From Candidatus Zixiibacteriota bacterium (GTDB taxonomy: Bacteria > Zixibacteria > MSB-5A5 > GN15 > FEB-12), in contig JBFLZR010000005.1 in assembly GCA_040756055.1 (NCBI GenBank), positions 1-64,000 on the forward strand: DNA of 64,000 nt. Direction: 5' to 3'. Both the position numbers and the translations under genes were made by a program. The notes under the pieces were generated by a model. The model saw nothing but the letters and a program-made list of their open reading frames with translations. It was not told the DNA's origin and searched no databases. Shown here one piece after another: positions 8,579-16,480 of the stretch (positions within the stretch are counted from its first letter, which is position 1; each line of letters starts with the position of its first letter).

Positions 8579-9637
8579 ATGGATAGACTCAAGTACTTAG
8601 CGGCCGGCCTGGCGTTGCTTCTGTTGATCGCGGCCGGATGTGATCGGGAGATATCGGGCAATGTCGAGTACGATGATGACTTTGCTAACGCCAGTGAAGA
8701 CTGTCTGGCATGTCACAGCGGGTATCTCGATCAGGCGCAGGGAGAGTGGGCAAACTCGACTCATGCGTCGGGAAACAACATTGACTATACCAATCGAGGC
8801 GGTACTGACTGTACCAAATGCCACAATGAGGAAGGTTACCTGTCTTTCCTGGAGACCGGCACGCTTCCCGATGTGCCTTTTGCGAGTGTGAGCGCTATTG
8901 GGTGTTTCACCTGCCACAATCCTCACGAGACGGGCACCCTGGAGCTTCGCCAGACCGAAGCGGTCGCCCTTATAGACGGTGCTGTGTTCGATCATGGCGC
9001 TGCCAACCAGTGTGCCGCCTGCCACCAGTCGAGGTTCGCCGGCAGCGCTATTACCGCCGATCAATCGGTGAACAGCAGGTTCGGACCGCATCACAGCAAT
9101 CAGTCCGATATGATTGACGGAACAGGTGGTTACGAATTCCCCGGCGAAGACTATGAATTCCCGCTGTCGCCGCATGCCAATCAGGTGGATAATGCCTGTG
9201 TCGGTTGTCACATGGGCGATCCGCGAACGCACGTTGGTTACCAGTTGGGCGGCCATTCATTTAACATGGCAGTCGAGGGCATAGACGAAACTCTCGTCGG
9301 CGTGTGCGCAACGAGCAGTTGTCACGGTGAGGATGTCGAGGAGTTTGATTTCGCGGCTGATGAAGACTACGACGGTGATGGCGATATTGAAGGATACCAG
9401 ACTGAAATGGACGGTCTGCTTGAGGAATTGGCGATGTTGCTGACTACCCAGGGAGTTCTTGACGACGGCTCGCCGTTCAGTGGCACTATTGCCGATCCGC
9501 ATTTGGCAGGGGCGCTTTATAATTATGTATACGTTGAGGAGGACCAGTCCAGAGGTATTCACAATTTCAATTATGCCCGCAGCCTTATTGAGGCCTCGAT
9601 TGACTATGTTTCCGGCTTGCCGGTGCCGATGCTATAG
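8579..9637 (+). CDS. Six-haem cytochrome lipoprotein, probable outer-surface partner
   Basis: A 352-residue lipoprotein with the lipobox IAAGC (Cys21). It has five CXXCH motifs (first Cys near 42, 78, 109, 145 and 207) and one CX4CH site, CATSSCH at 243-249, for a probable total of six haems. CX4CH attachment sites are known but uncommon. An acidic DEDYDGDGD segment near 261-269 resembles a calcium-binding loop. The last 80 residues have no haem motifs. It is 40 bases downstream of the porin gene, with AGGAGG before the ATG. The order decaheme, porin, lipoprotein cytochrome suggests it is the cell-surface terminal of the conduit, analogous in role to MtrC/OmcA, though much shorter. A hairpin terminator closes the operon. 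Confidence 0.85.
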   Translation: MDRLKYLAAGLALLLLIAAGCDREISGNVEYDDDFANASEDCLACHSGYLDQAQGEWANSTHASGNNIDYTNRGGTDCTKCHNEEGYLSFLETGTLPDVPFASVSAIGCFTCHNPHETGTLELRQTEAVALIDGAVFDHGAANQCAACHQSRFAGSAITADQSVNSRFGPHHSNQSDMIDGTGGYEFPGEDYEFPLSPHANQVDNACVGCHMGDPRTHVGYQLGGHSFNMAVEGIDETLVGVCATSSCHGEDVEEFDFAADEDYDGDGDIEGYQTEMDGLLEELAMLLTTQGVLDDGSPFSGTIADPHLAGALYNYVYVEEDQSRGIHNFNYARSLIEASIDYVSGLPVPML

Positions 9638-9672
9638 GTCGGTTCAGGCTGGATAAGCGAGATTATCACAAG

Positions 9673-9702
9673 GCCCCTTCCATTTTGGGAGGGGCTTTTT
9701 TT
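9673..9702 (+). terminator. Rho-independent terminator of the cytochrome operon
   Basis: GCCCCTTCC (9673-9681) pairs with GGGAGGGGC (9687-9695), with one G-T pair, across the loop ATTTT. It is followed directly by seven T residues. Confidence 0.85.
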
Positions 9703-9754
9703 TGGCAAACGCGGCAGCGGGACGCAAGGGCGGGGTTGGACCGGGAAATTATAG

Positions 9755-9781
9755 TTGCGTATACTCCTGCGCCTGTATACA
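9755..9781 (+). promoter_or_regulatory. Possible promoter of the original tRNA-Leu gene
   Basis: TTGCGT (9755-9760) and TATACA (9776-9781) are 15 bases apart, about 35 bases before the truncated tRNA-Leu. The same TTGCGT element occurs before the intact copy. This may be the ancestral tRNA promoter, now driving only a 5' fragment. Confidence 0.35.
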
Positions 9782-9809
9782 TTACCCGCGCCTGTCAAAA
9801 TCAACATAC

Positions 9810-9854
9810 CCAATTGCCGGAGTGGTGGAATTGGTAGACACCAGGGACTTAAAA
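9810..9854 (+). repeat. Left attachment-site repeat (45 bp)
   Basis: Identical to 16436-16480. It starts six bases before the tRNA 5' end and ends in the anticodon loop (..GGGACTTAAAA), where tyrosine recombinases often cross over. Confidence 0.85.
9816..9854 (+). pseudogene. Truncated tRNA-Leu(UAA), 5' half only
   Basis: The acceptor 5' strand GCCGGAG, the D arm, and the anticodon 5' stem and loop match the intact tRNA-Leu at 16442 base for base up to CTTAAAA. Then the sequence becomes ACTGATCGC, with no 3' anticodon stem, variable arm, T arm or acceptor 3' strand. It cannot make a tRNA. It is the stub left by integration of the island. Confidence 0.9.
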
Positions 9855-10184
9855 ACTGATCGCGACGAAAATGCATCTGATTGGCGTTCAGCGCATTCCA
9901 TAGCACGGCAATTAGATAGGGTGCGATTGTTTAAGTATTACTTTGGGAGGTTTTTGATTGATTTGGACTGAAAGTGGTCCCAAAATGGTCCCAAGGGTGG
10001 CAGCTTTCGTCGCGATTAGTGGTGCACCTTTTCACTCCGTCTGCTGGACGGGTGTCTGAAAGGAGCTATTTTGCTTGCATGGTCTAGTCATCCGAGTATT
10101 ATTGCTATTTTGTTGGGTGGAGGTGCAGCAATTCGGCTCTTAGTCTGGGCACAGAAGTCGACGCTAGTATGAGAGGAATTACTA
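9855..10184. other. Left end of the island, non-coding
   Basis: No gene is supported in these 330 bases. A short open frame reads ...LFKYYFGRFLIDLD from the tRNA stub but has no start of its own. A paired TGGTCCCAA repeat (listed separately) is present. The ribosome binding site GAGAGGAA precedes the HIT gene. Confidence 0.5.
9975..9994 (+). repeat. Paired TGGTCCCAA direct repeats near the island end
   Basis: TGGTCCCAA occurs at 9975-9983 and 9986-9994, an 11-base period, about one DNA helical turn. Being about 120 bases inside the left attachment site, they could be arm-type binding sites of the lost integrase. That is inference from position and spacing only. Confidence 0.35.
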
Positions 10185-10901
10185 ATGGATGAACAGAATG
10201 TCGCGGTGTCTACCGTGATGCAGGAACGAACCTCTGATGTGGATTGTGAATTCTGTGTTGAATTAGACAGTCCGATAAGATCGCGGTTCGCTAGGGTGTA
10301 CGGGGAAACGCTCGCCTCTCGCGTTATCTGCGAAACGGAATCTTTTGTGGCTCTTCCCACAATTGGCCAGTTGTTTAAAAGCAGCCTGCTGGTATTGCCT
10401 AAGCAGCACGTCGAGACTATTTCGAGTCTTGAAGCTCGTGACCTCAAACATCTCATATCACTTATTGACCGCCTGGCCGGAAAGGTGTCAACCCTGGGAT
10501 TTCCGATTGTCTTTGAGCATGGAGCCAAGTGTGGTACGGGCCATGGTTGCGGCATATACCACGCGCATGTCCATATCGTCCCGGTGCCATCGCAGGTTGA
10601 TTGTGGTCGGCTCCTCGGCCGGCATTGCCAAGACACCACTGATTTGATTGACGCCTGGCTCCAGCTTCGTAACGCCGACAACTACCTTGTGGCCCGGGAT
10701 ACTCACGGATCCACAGGTCTCATTGATCTGCGAGACTCCAAAGACAGTGATTTCCCATCGCAGTACATGCGTAGGCGTCTTGCAGAGCTCTACGGCGTGC
10801 AGAAGTCATGGGATTGGCGTTCATATCAAACAATTGAACCTTGGCTGATTGAAACGGTCCACAAGCTTCGGGTTGATCGTTCGATTCTGCATTCCAGTTA
10901 G
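10185..10901 (+). CDS. HIT-family protein (nucleotide hydrolase/transferase fold)
   Basis: A 238-residue protein whose N-terminal about 150 residues form a histidine-triad domain. The motif YHAHVHIVPV places His126, His128 and His130 in the catalytic HxHxHxx pattern that binds the alpha-phosphate of nucleotides. CEFC at 21-24 is a likely zinc pair as found in some HIT proteins. The C-terminal about 80 residues are an extension without a recognised motif. HIT enzymes hydrolyse nucleoside phosphoramidates and dinucleoside polyphosphates or transfer NMP groups; the substrate here is unknown. It is the first of three closely spaced genes, 18 bases before the APH-like kinase. The ATG has GAGAGGAA upstream. 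Codon usage (AGA, CGA, CTC) differs from the core genes, in keeping with the island. Confidence 0.8.
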   Translation: MDEQNVAVSTVMQERTSDVDCEFCVELDSPIRSRFARVYGETLASRVICETESFVALPTIGQLFKSSLLVLPKQHVETISSLEARDLKHLISLIDRLAGKVSTLGFPIVFEHGAKCGTGHGCGIYHAHVHIVPVPSQVDCGRLLGRHCQDTTDLIDAWLQLRNADNYLVARDTHGSTGLIDLRDSKDSDFPSQYMRRRLAELYGVQKSWDWRSYQTIEPWLIETVHKLRVDRSILHSS

Positions 10902-10919
10902 AGTTTTGAAGGGGTAGAT

Positions 10920-12221
10920 GTGCCAACTGAGCAGATTCCACAGTTCAGAGACATTGTTGCTGAAATAGTCGACGAAGATCAGTTAAGCTGTATTGAGTGG
11001 TCGGCACGCAAATTCCTCAGACACATTGCAACCACCAGACGGTTAGCAGCCAAAGTCTATCCGCACATTCGACGGTACAGCAATCTTCCAATCAATCTCA
11101 AACTCGTATCATTAGAGCGGGTTGGCGCTGCACCGGGGTTTAGTGGTGCCACTGTCACAATAGGCTATTTCTATAGAAACCATCCAGATGACCACCCATC
11201 GAATCCTATGGTCTTGAAGATATCTCGACCTACCATAAAGAAGGGACGCTTGTTCGACAAGCTCAATGATGAATGGAATCGTGCCATGCAGGTTGCTTCC
11301 TACGCGGGACAGGATAAATCCAATTTCGCTTTTCCGATTCATTTGGATAAGGCAAATCAGCGAAGAGAGTACTCCGTGCTCTGGTCGCCGTTTTTCTCGT
11401 CTAAAGCCTTCAGATATCGACCACTGTTAGGTTTGCGAGTGAGTAGTTTGGCCAATGTGCTCAGGGGCAAAGAGACATTGGCAAATACATCATTGAGTGA
11501 ATTCGTGACCACTGCCTTTGACCGTTTAGACGACATGCACTTCCGAATTGGCAGTGGCAGGCTGTGCAGGCGTCGAAACATACTATGCGAATACAAGAGA
11601 TACTTGCGGGGTTGGAGTAGGGGAGAACGCGAGAAATGGGCAGCAATTTGGGGACCTCATACGGAACAGATGACCAAGCAGTTTGGTAGGAGTTGGACCA
11701 ATCCCATTTGGCTGATGGATCAACTCCGGTACAAGAGGCCGAGACTAACTCTTGGCGCAGTTCATGGAGACATTCACCCGCTAAACATCATCATACAAAA
11801 CGATAGATCTCCCGGAGTAATTGACTTCGGCTGGGCAGAGGACGAGTCTCATGTTGCCAAAGACTTCGTCTTGATGGAGTGTAATTTCAGATTCGTCTTT
11901 CTGAAGCCTGATATCCCATTCTCGGCAATTCTGAAGTTGTCTCGTGCTATCGGAGGTAACCTCAGATCGGAGCTAAACTCGGGGAGCGCGCAGTGTGATG
12001 AGTATTATCAGTTGATTAAGGACTTGCGAGAATTGGCCATCGGACGCTTGGGTGAAGGGTCGGACTTTGACATTGAATATGTCCTTCCTCTCTTCTTGAC
12101 AGCTTTTGGACTTCTTAGACATCTGGACTCATTTGAAAACCAGGTATCTGCGCATCTGACCGTTCTCGGTCTATCCGACTATTGTCGAAAGAATGTCCTG
12201 CCAAAGTTGACTGGTACATAG
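10920..12221 (+). CDS. APH/ChoK-like small-molecule kinase
   Basis: A 433-residue protein with an aminoglycoside-phosphotransferase-type kinase fold. Lys100 in MVLKIS is the likely ATP-binding lysine. HGDIHPLNIII (about 281-291) is the catalytic loop with its Asp and Asn. VIDFGWAE (about 299-306) is the metal-binding DFG segment. The core catalytic residues are therefore present. The first about 60 residues and the last about 110 are extensions not typical of antibiotic phosphotransferases, so calling it a resistance gene would be unsafe. It starts with GTG at 10920, with GAAGGGG upstream, 18 bases after the HIT stop. Its neighbours suggest it phosphorylates a metabolite or partner in a shared nucleotide-dependent pathway. 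Confidence 0.75.
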   Translation: MPTEQIPQFRDIVAEIVDEDQLSCIEWSARKFLRHIATTRRLAAKVYPHIRRYSNLPINLKLVSLERVGAAPGFSGATVTIGYFYRNHPDDHPSNPMVLKISRPTIKKGRLFDKLNDEWNRAMQVASYAGQDKSNFAFPIHLDKANQRREYSVLWSPFFSSKAFRYRPLLGLRVSSLANVLRGKETLANTSLSEFVTTAFDRLDDMHFRIGSGRLCRRRNILCEYKRYLRGWSRGEREKWAAIWGPHTEQMTKQFGRSWTNPIWLMDQLRYKRPRLTLGAVHGDIHPLNIIIQNDRSPGVIDFGWAEDESHVAKDFVLMECNFRFVFLKPDIPFSAILKLSRAIGGNLRSELNSGSAQCDEYYQLIKDLRELAIGRLGEGSDFDIEYVLPLFLTAFGLLRHLDSFENQVSAHLTVLGLSDYCRKNVLPKLTGT

Positions 12222-12253
12222 CCTTAGTACTATAATCATGGAAGGCAAGGAGT

Positions 12254-13318
12254 GTGAAAGGCAATCGGCTAGAAGATGTTGGAGAATTCCGCTTGCTGCA
12301 GGAAGTGGTTCTGCCGCTCAGCAGCGATCGGAAAGGCACAATCACGCTTGGAGACGACTGCGCGTCAGTCCGCCTTGAGCGCGGTCACAGCGAGATCGCT
12401 ATTACGTCCGATCCGGCTCCCAAGCCCTTAGTGTGGGATCTTGATTCTGAACCGTACCGGACTTGGGGGTGGTATTCGGTCCTAATCAACGTCAGTGACT
12501 TGGCGGCGGCCGGGGTCGACCCGATTGCCTTTACAAGTTCGGTAGAGGCCCCTCCAGACTTGCTTGTTGCCGACTTTCAGAGCTTCTTCTGTGGAATCGC
12601 GGATGCGTGCAAGAAGATGGGGATAGCGAACGCCGGGGGCAATATCCGGGCAGCCTCGAAATTCGGCTGCCACGGGACCGCAATCGGTGGTGCACAATCG
12701 GGAGAGATTCTCCGAAGATCGGGGTGCAAACCAGGCGACGAGATATTCGCCATAGGTTCTTGTGGTCAGTTCATATCTGCTTTTCTACGGGCGAATCAGG
12801 TGGGTCTTGCCGATGTTTCCGAAAGCGAAAGAACTGCTTTAGTAAGACCGGCACCAAAGGTGCGTGAGATGAGCACTCTTAGGCGAGCTAGTGTTGTCTC
12901 CGCAGCCTCAGACAACTCCGACGGCGTGCTCGGTGCCATATGGAACATATGCGAAAGATCGATCTGTGGGGTCGAGTTAGAGCTGTCCGAGAAGTGCTTG
13001 CCGCTGAATGTCAAACAGGCGGCCAGTAGTCACAACCTTGACCCTTGGAATCTGATGTACTTCTGGGGCGATTGGCAAGTAATTGTAACGGTACCGCCGG
13101 AAAGAGTGAGTGAGTTGAGGAGATTAGCCGACCAAGAACAGATACCCTATACAAGATTGGGTCGTGCCATCGATGGAGAGCCAAGAATCACTGGCAGGTC
13201 CCATCGGCGCTACGGACGATTGAAAATCCTACGTAACGAGAATTTCATCAAGACGTCGTATAACACTGCCAGTAATGATCATGTTGAATATATGCTTCGC
13301 ACAGACTTGTTTGAGTGA
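12254..13318 (+). CDS. ThiL/PurM-superfamily (AIR synthase-related) protein
   Basis: A 354-residue protein of the PurM/ThiL/SelD/HypE fold, which uses ATP to phosphorylate or activate small molecules. VGEFRLLQEV at the start resembles ThiL. GDDCA (33-37), NVSDLAAAGVDP (about 79-90) and GGNIRAAS (about 126) correspond to ThiL nucleotide- and metal-binding segments, with changes: the second usually reads NLSDLAAMGA and the third GGDTT. The third lacks the usual aspartate. A real thiamine-monophosphate kinase role is doubtful because no thiamine genes are nearby. The start is GTG at 12254; AAGGAG lies very close before it, so the exact start is uncertain. It is 32 bases after the APH-like gene. 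I infer a divergent kinase working with the two upstream enzymes. Confidence 0.7.
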   Translation: MKGNRLEDVGEFRLLQEVVLPLSSDRKGTITLGDDCASVRLERGHSEIAITSDPAPKPLVWDLDSEPYRTWGWYSVLINVSDLAAAGVDPIAFTSSVEAPPDLLVADFQSFFCGIADACKKMGIANAGGNIRAASKFGCHGTAIGGAQSGEILRRSGCKPGDEIFAIGSCGQFISAFLRANQVGLADVSESERTALVRPAPKVREMSTLRRASVVSAASDNSDGVLGAIWNICERSICGVELELSEKCLPLNVKQAASSHNLDPWNLMYFWGDWQVIVTVPPERVSELRRLADQEQIPYTRLGRAIDGEPRITGRSHRRYGRLKILRNENFIKTSYNTASNDHVEYMLRTDLFE

Positions 13319-13378
13319 TCAATTGCAAAGACGGTCTTCATCATGCGGCTTTCAGACGGAACTGGAGCCTGAATATGC

Positions 13379-16129
13379 GTGCAATTGGATAACTACGATC
13401 GAGGTGGAGTCGACCGGTTCTTTTCTGAGGTTGGGCGTTTTAACGAAGGAATGAAGGTGGTAGGACTTCGATACAAGAGAGTCGATCTGCACATTCATAC
13501 ACCAGCCTCAGGTGATTACAAGGACAAAGGAGCAACCCCAGAGCAGATTGTGGATGCAGCTCTTAAGGCGGATTTGGCGGCGATTGCGGTAACGGACCAT
13601 CAGACCGGTGATTGGGCCGACGGTCTGAAGTCCGCCGCCGAGAAGACACCGCTGGTAGTCTTCCCTGGTGTCGAGCTTCTGGTTACTGGAGGAGAAGAGG
13701 GAGTACATGTCCTTTGTCTCTTCAGTGAAGAAAAAGGCACGGATCACGTCAATCAGTTTCTCAATACTCTCGAAGTCTATGACAAGGAAGGAAAAAAGAC
13801 TCTATGTACGGAGCTTTCCGTAGGGCAAGTAGCCGATAGGTTGGATGCATATGATGCCTCTGGAATAATGATCCTCGCCCATTGTCATTCAACCAAGGGA
13901 GTTCTGGGGGACATCAAGGGAGAAACTCGCAGGGCAATATTCGAGAAACCGAGGCACTGCCTAATAGGTGCAGAAGCATCGGAGGCGAATTTTCGCGATG
14001 CAGATAAGAAAAAGAAGAAAACCCGAGTGGTTGACCTTCTGGATGGAAATGATCCCAATTACCACTACCGGCGGCTGGGGGTTGTTCAAAGCTCAGACTC
14101 TCATAGCCTCGACACCATTGGCAGTACATGCTCTTTCTTCAAGGTGGAAAGCAATATCACTTTGGAGGACATACGTCAATGTCTTGTAGATAGAGACACG
14201 CGCATAAGACAGCCTCACGAGTACGCTGAGATTAGCTATCCCATTGTTCAGAGTTTGGAAGTAACAGGCGGGTTTCTCAGTGATCAGTCATTTGCTTTCA
14301 ACAATGGGTTGAATAGCATCTTAGGCGCAAAGGGATCGGGTAAATCACTATGCGTGGAGTTCCTGAGGTTTGTGCTTAATCAATCCCCATCAAACCCCGA
14401 CCTCAAGTTGGATCATGAGCAGAAGCTCGCGAATTGCCTTGAGACCTACGGCAAAGTGAGTGCGATTCTGTGCGACGAGTCTGGCAAGAGGTACAAGGTG
14501 GAGCGTGAGCTGAAGCCAAACGAAGGTAGTCTCGTTGTAGTGCGTGACATCGAGGCTGGTAATGAAGTGCATTTCGAAGTGGCCGAAGCCTTTCCGGTGC
14601 TATTTCTGAGCCAGAACGAGATAATAAAAATAGCAGAGGACAAATCCGGGCGTGAGCAGCGTCACTTCATAGATCGCTTCTTCGATTTTTACAAGTACGT
14701 TCGAAACACCGAAAGAGCCCTATCGGATCTGATCGAAGCTGATCGAAGGTACTCCGAAGCGCTGAGGGCGCACTACAAAGTCAGGTCGGTTGAAGAGCGC
14801 AAGAAGTCGGTGCAACAGCAGTTGGGCGTAGCGGAACGTCAGCTTACTAATAAGGCATTCACGGAGTATCAGAAGAAGGAATCCATTGGCCGCGCATTGG
14901 TTAATCAGCGGAACTACTTGGAGGGACTAAAGGGCGAAGTTGAAGACTTCATACCTGAGATAGAAGATCTGACTTCGCCAGAAATCGAAGGAGAAGACGC
15001 TAATAATGATCCTGGAGTGAAAAGGACGGCAGACGTAGTCAATAGTACGCACACTGCAGTAGTGTCCGGTTTAAAGGATCTCGCTAAGACTGTAGCTGCT
15101 GGCGTTGTCAGCATTGTCAAGGAAATCGCAGATTTCGAAAAGACGTTTGCACCAGTAAAACAGGAATATGACAAGCTAGTAAAACAGGCTGGCGGGAATC
15201 AAGTGGTGCTAAGCGAGCAGCGAAAGAACATCGTGGCACAGCTTGGAAAACTGGATGCAGAAATTGCACTCCTCAAGGGGAAGGCCTCGCTACTGCGCAC
15301 AATCACTGAGAGAAGAAGGCAAATCGTCTCACGCCTGGAGGAAAACAGAAAGGCATACTTCGAGGCCAGAAAGACTAGATGTGACTATTTTAACAGCAGT
15401 TCAGGCGGCCTGCTGAATGTCGAGATGTCAGAACAAGCCGATACAAGTATATTCGCGGAGAATCTGCTGCGCTTCAAGAAGGGTAGTTGGCTCCGAGATG
15501 AGGAAATGCAGGCAATCGCATCCAAGGTGGCCCCGAGGGATTTAATCAGATCCATCTTGGCATATGAATGGAAGGGGCGAAAGACAACCGATGAAGCCAG
15601 ATGCATAAGTGAGCCATCGAATGTTGAACAAGAAAAGATACTGAAGCTCTTCAATCACTTATTGGACAGCTATAGCTACGAGGATATTCTCGCGCTTCAG
15701 CACAAGTCTACACCTGACGACAAGCCATCCATCAGCTACAGAGTTGGCTCCGAGTACAAGCCGTTGGCAGAGCTCTCCACGGGGCAGAAAGCAGTTGCTC
15801 TGCTTCTGATGGCCCTAAGCGATGGCAAGTTCCCAATCGTGATCGATCAGCCGGAAGATTCTCTGGACCTCCGTTCAATTTGGGAAGACGTATGTTACAA
15901 GGTCAGAAACACGAAGGAACGCAGGCAGTTCATTTTCACTACTCACAATTCTTCTGTAGCTGTAGCCTCGGACTCGGATAGTTTCTGCATCATGGAAGCC
16001 GATGCTTCATCGGGCCGAGTGCTTCTTACTGGATCCATGAACCAGCCTGATATCCGGGATCAAGTCATTAAGTACCTCGAAGGTGGTCCTTCCACGTACG
16101 ATCACAAACGAAAGAAGTACAACTTGTGA
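13379..16129 (+). CDS. TrlF-type PHP-domain and SMC-like AAA ATPase
   Basis: A 916-residue two-part protein. The N-terminal third is a PHP metal phosphoesterase with VDLHIHTPASG near 36-46, AVTDHQ, FPGVEL, LAHCHS and QSSDSHS. The rest is an SMC/ABC-type ATPase: Walker A GAKGSGKS near 316, a long coiled-coil-forming middle (about 430-700), the signature STGQK near 800, Walker B IVIDQPEDSLD near 820 and an H-loop TTHN near 855. This layout matches TrlF-family AAA-like ATPases, which occur in defence contexts and are thought to use the PHP domain as a nuclease. The frame opens at a GTG (13379); the ATG at 13451, with AAGGA just before it, is an equally good start. It sits 60 bases after the ThiL-like gene, so joint expression with it is possible. 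Confidence 0.85.
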   Translation: MQLDNYDRGGVDRFFSEVGRFNEGMKVVGLRYKRVDLHIHTPASGDYKDKGATPEQIVDAALKADLAAIAVTDHQTGDWADGLKSAAEKTPLVVFPGVELLVTGGEEGVHVLCLFSEEKGTDHVNQFLNTLEVYDKEGKKTLCTELSVGQVADRLDAYDASGIMILAHCHSTKGVLGDIKGETRRAIFEKPRHCLIGAEASEANFRDADKKKKKTRVVDLLDGNDPNYHYRRLGVVQSSDSHSLDTIGSTCSFFKVESNITLEDIRQCLVDRDTRIRQPHEYAEISYPIVQSLEVTGGFLSDQSFAFNNGLNSILGAKGSGKSLCVEFLRFVLNQSPSNPDLKLDHEQKLANCLETYGKVSAILCDESGKRYKVERELKPNEGSLVVVRDIEAGNEVHFEVAEAFPVLFLSQNEIIKIAEDKSGREQRHFIDRFFDFYKYVRNTERALSDLIEADRRYSEALRAHYKVRSVEERKKSVQQQLGVAERQLTNKAFTEYQKKESIGRALVNQRNYLEGLKGEVEDFIPEIEDLTSPEIEGEDANNDPGVKRTADVVNSTHTAVVSGLKDLAKTVAAGVVSIVKEIADFEKTFAPVKQEYDKLVKQAGGNQVVLSEQRKNIVAQLGKLDAEIALLKGKASLLRTITERRRQIVSRLEENRKAYFEARKTRCDYFNSSSGGLLNVEMSEQADTSIFAENLLRFKKGSWLRDEEMQAIASKVAPRDLIRSILAYEWKGRKTTDEARCISEPSNVEQEKILKLFNHLLDSYSYEDILALQHKSTPDDKPSISYRVGSEYKPLAELSTGQKAVALLLMALSDGKFPIVIDQPEDSLDLRSIWEDVCYKVRNTKERRQFIFTTHNSSVAVASDSDSFCIMEADASSGRVLLTGSMNQPDIRDQVIKYLEGGPSTYDHKRKKYNL

Positions 16130-16435
16130 TATGCGCGATGTCATTGCCCATTTAGGCAATTGACCACATTCCCAATCCTCCTACACTGAACGGGCGGCAG
16201 CACATTCGCTACTCATCCAGCATCAATCCCAATGCAGTAGGGGGATCAAATTTCACAGAATCTGTATGAAACGCAGGAGCGGTGGGCTGTACGCCCGCCT
16301 GACTAGCGAGTTGCGGGGCAAACGAACCGTGTTAACTACGCCTTGGAATCGCAAGCCCTTAATAGAAAACAAGGAAAGCTAAGCTAAATCTTTCTTGCGT
16401 CCTTATCAAAAGTTGTGTAACTTCTTGCCGCGTTA
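16130..16435. other. Right end of the island, non-coding
   Basis: About 300 bases with no supported gene. A small hairpin GGGCTGTACGCCC (around 16286-16298) is visible. The last 40 bases hold the probable promoter of the intact tRNA-Leu. Confidence 0.5.
16395..16423 (+). promoter_or_regulatory. Possible promoter of intact tRNA-Leu
   Basis: TTGCGT (16395-16400) and TAACTT (16418-16423) are 17 bases apart and 18 bases before the tRNA. The -10 is weak, but the -35 equals that before the truncated copy. It implies the island brought its own promoter for the rebuilt tRNA. Confidence 0.4.
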
Positions 16436-16480
16436 CCAATTGCCGGAGTGGTGGAATTGGTAGACACCAGGGACTTAAAA
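16436..16480 (+). repeat. Right attachment-site repeat (45 bp)
   Basis: Identical to 9810-9854. Here the repeat is the 5' half of the intact tRNA-Leu. Confidence 0.85.

Larger units (their letters stand above)
9810..16480. mobile_element. Genomic island integrated in a tRNA-Leu gene
   Basis: An exact 45-bp direct repeat (9810-9854 and 16436-16480) covers the 5' half of tRNA-Leu through its anticodon loop. The left copy stops matching tRNA there; the right copy continues into an intact tRNA. The 6.6 kb between the repeats carries four genes of accessory type, with no housekeeping function. This is the pattern left by site-specific integration into a tRNA gene with crossover in the anticodon stem-loop. 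The right end seems to have supplied a new 5' half and promoter so that the tRNA stayed functional. No integrase gene remains, so the island is either decayed or moved with outside help. Confidence 0.8.

Noticed and set aside
9702-9971. An 89-codon frame across the tRNA-Leu stub as an integrase remnant
   Set aside because: It includes the translated tRNA and shows no recombinase motif (no R-H-R-Y residues).
10920-12221. Aminoglycoside-resistance gene
   Set aside because: The fold and catalytic residues fit, but the length, extensions and neighbours differ from known resistance enzymes.
12254-13318. Genuine thiamine-monophosphate kinase (thiL)
   Set aside because: The third ThiL motif is altered and no thiamine gene is near; it lies in an accessory island.
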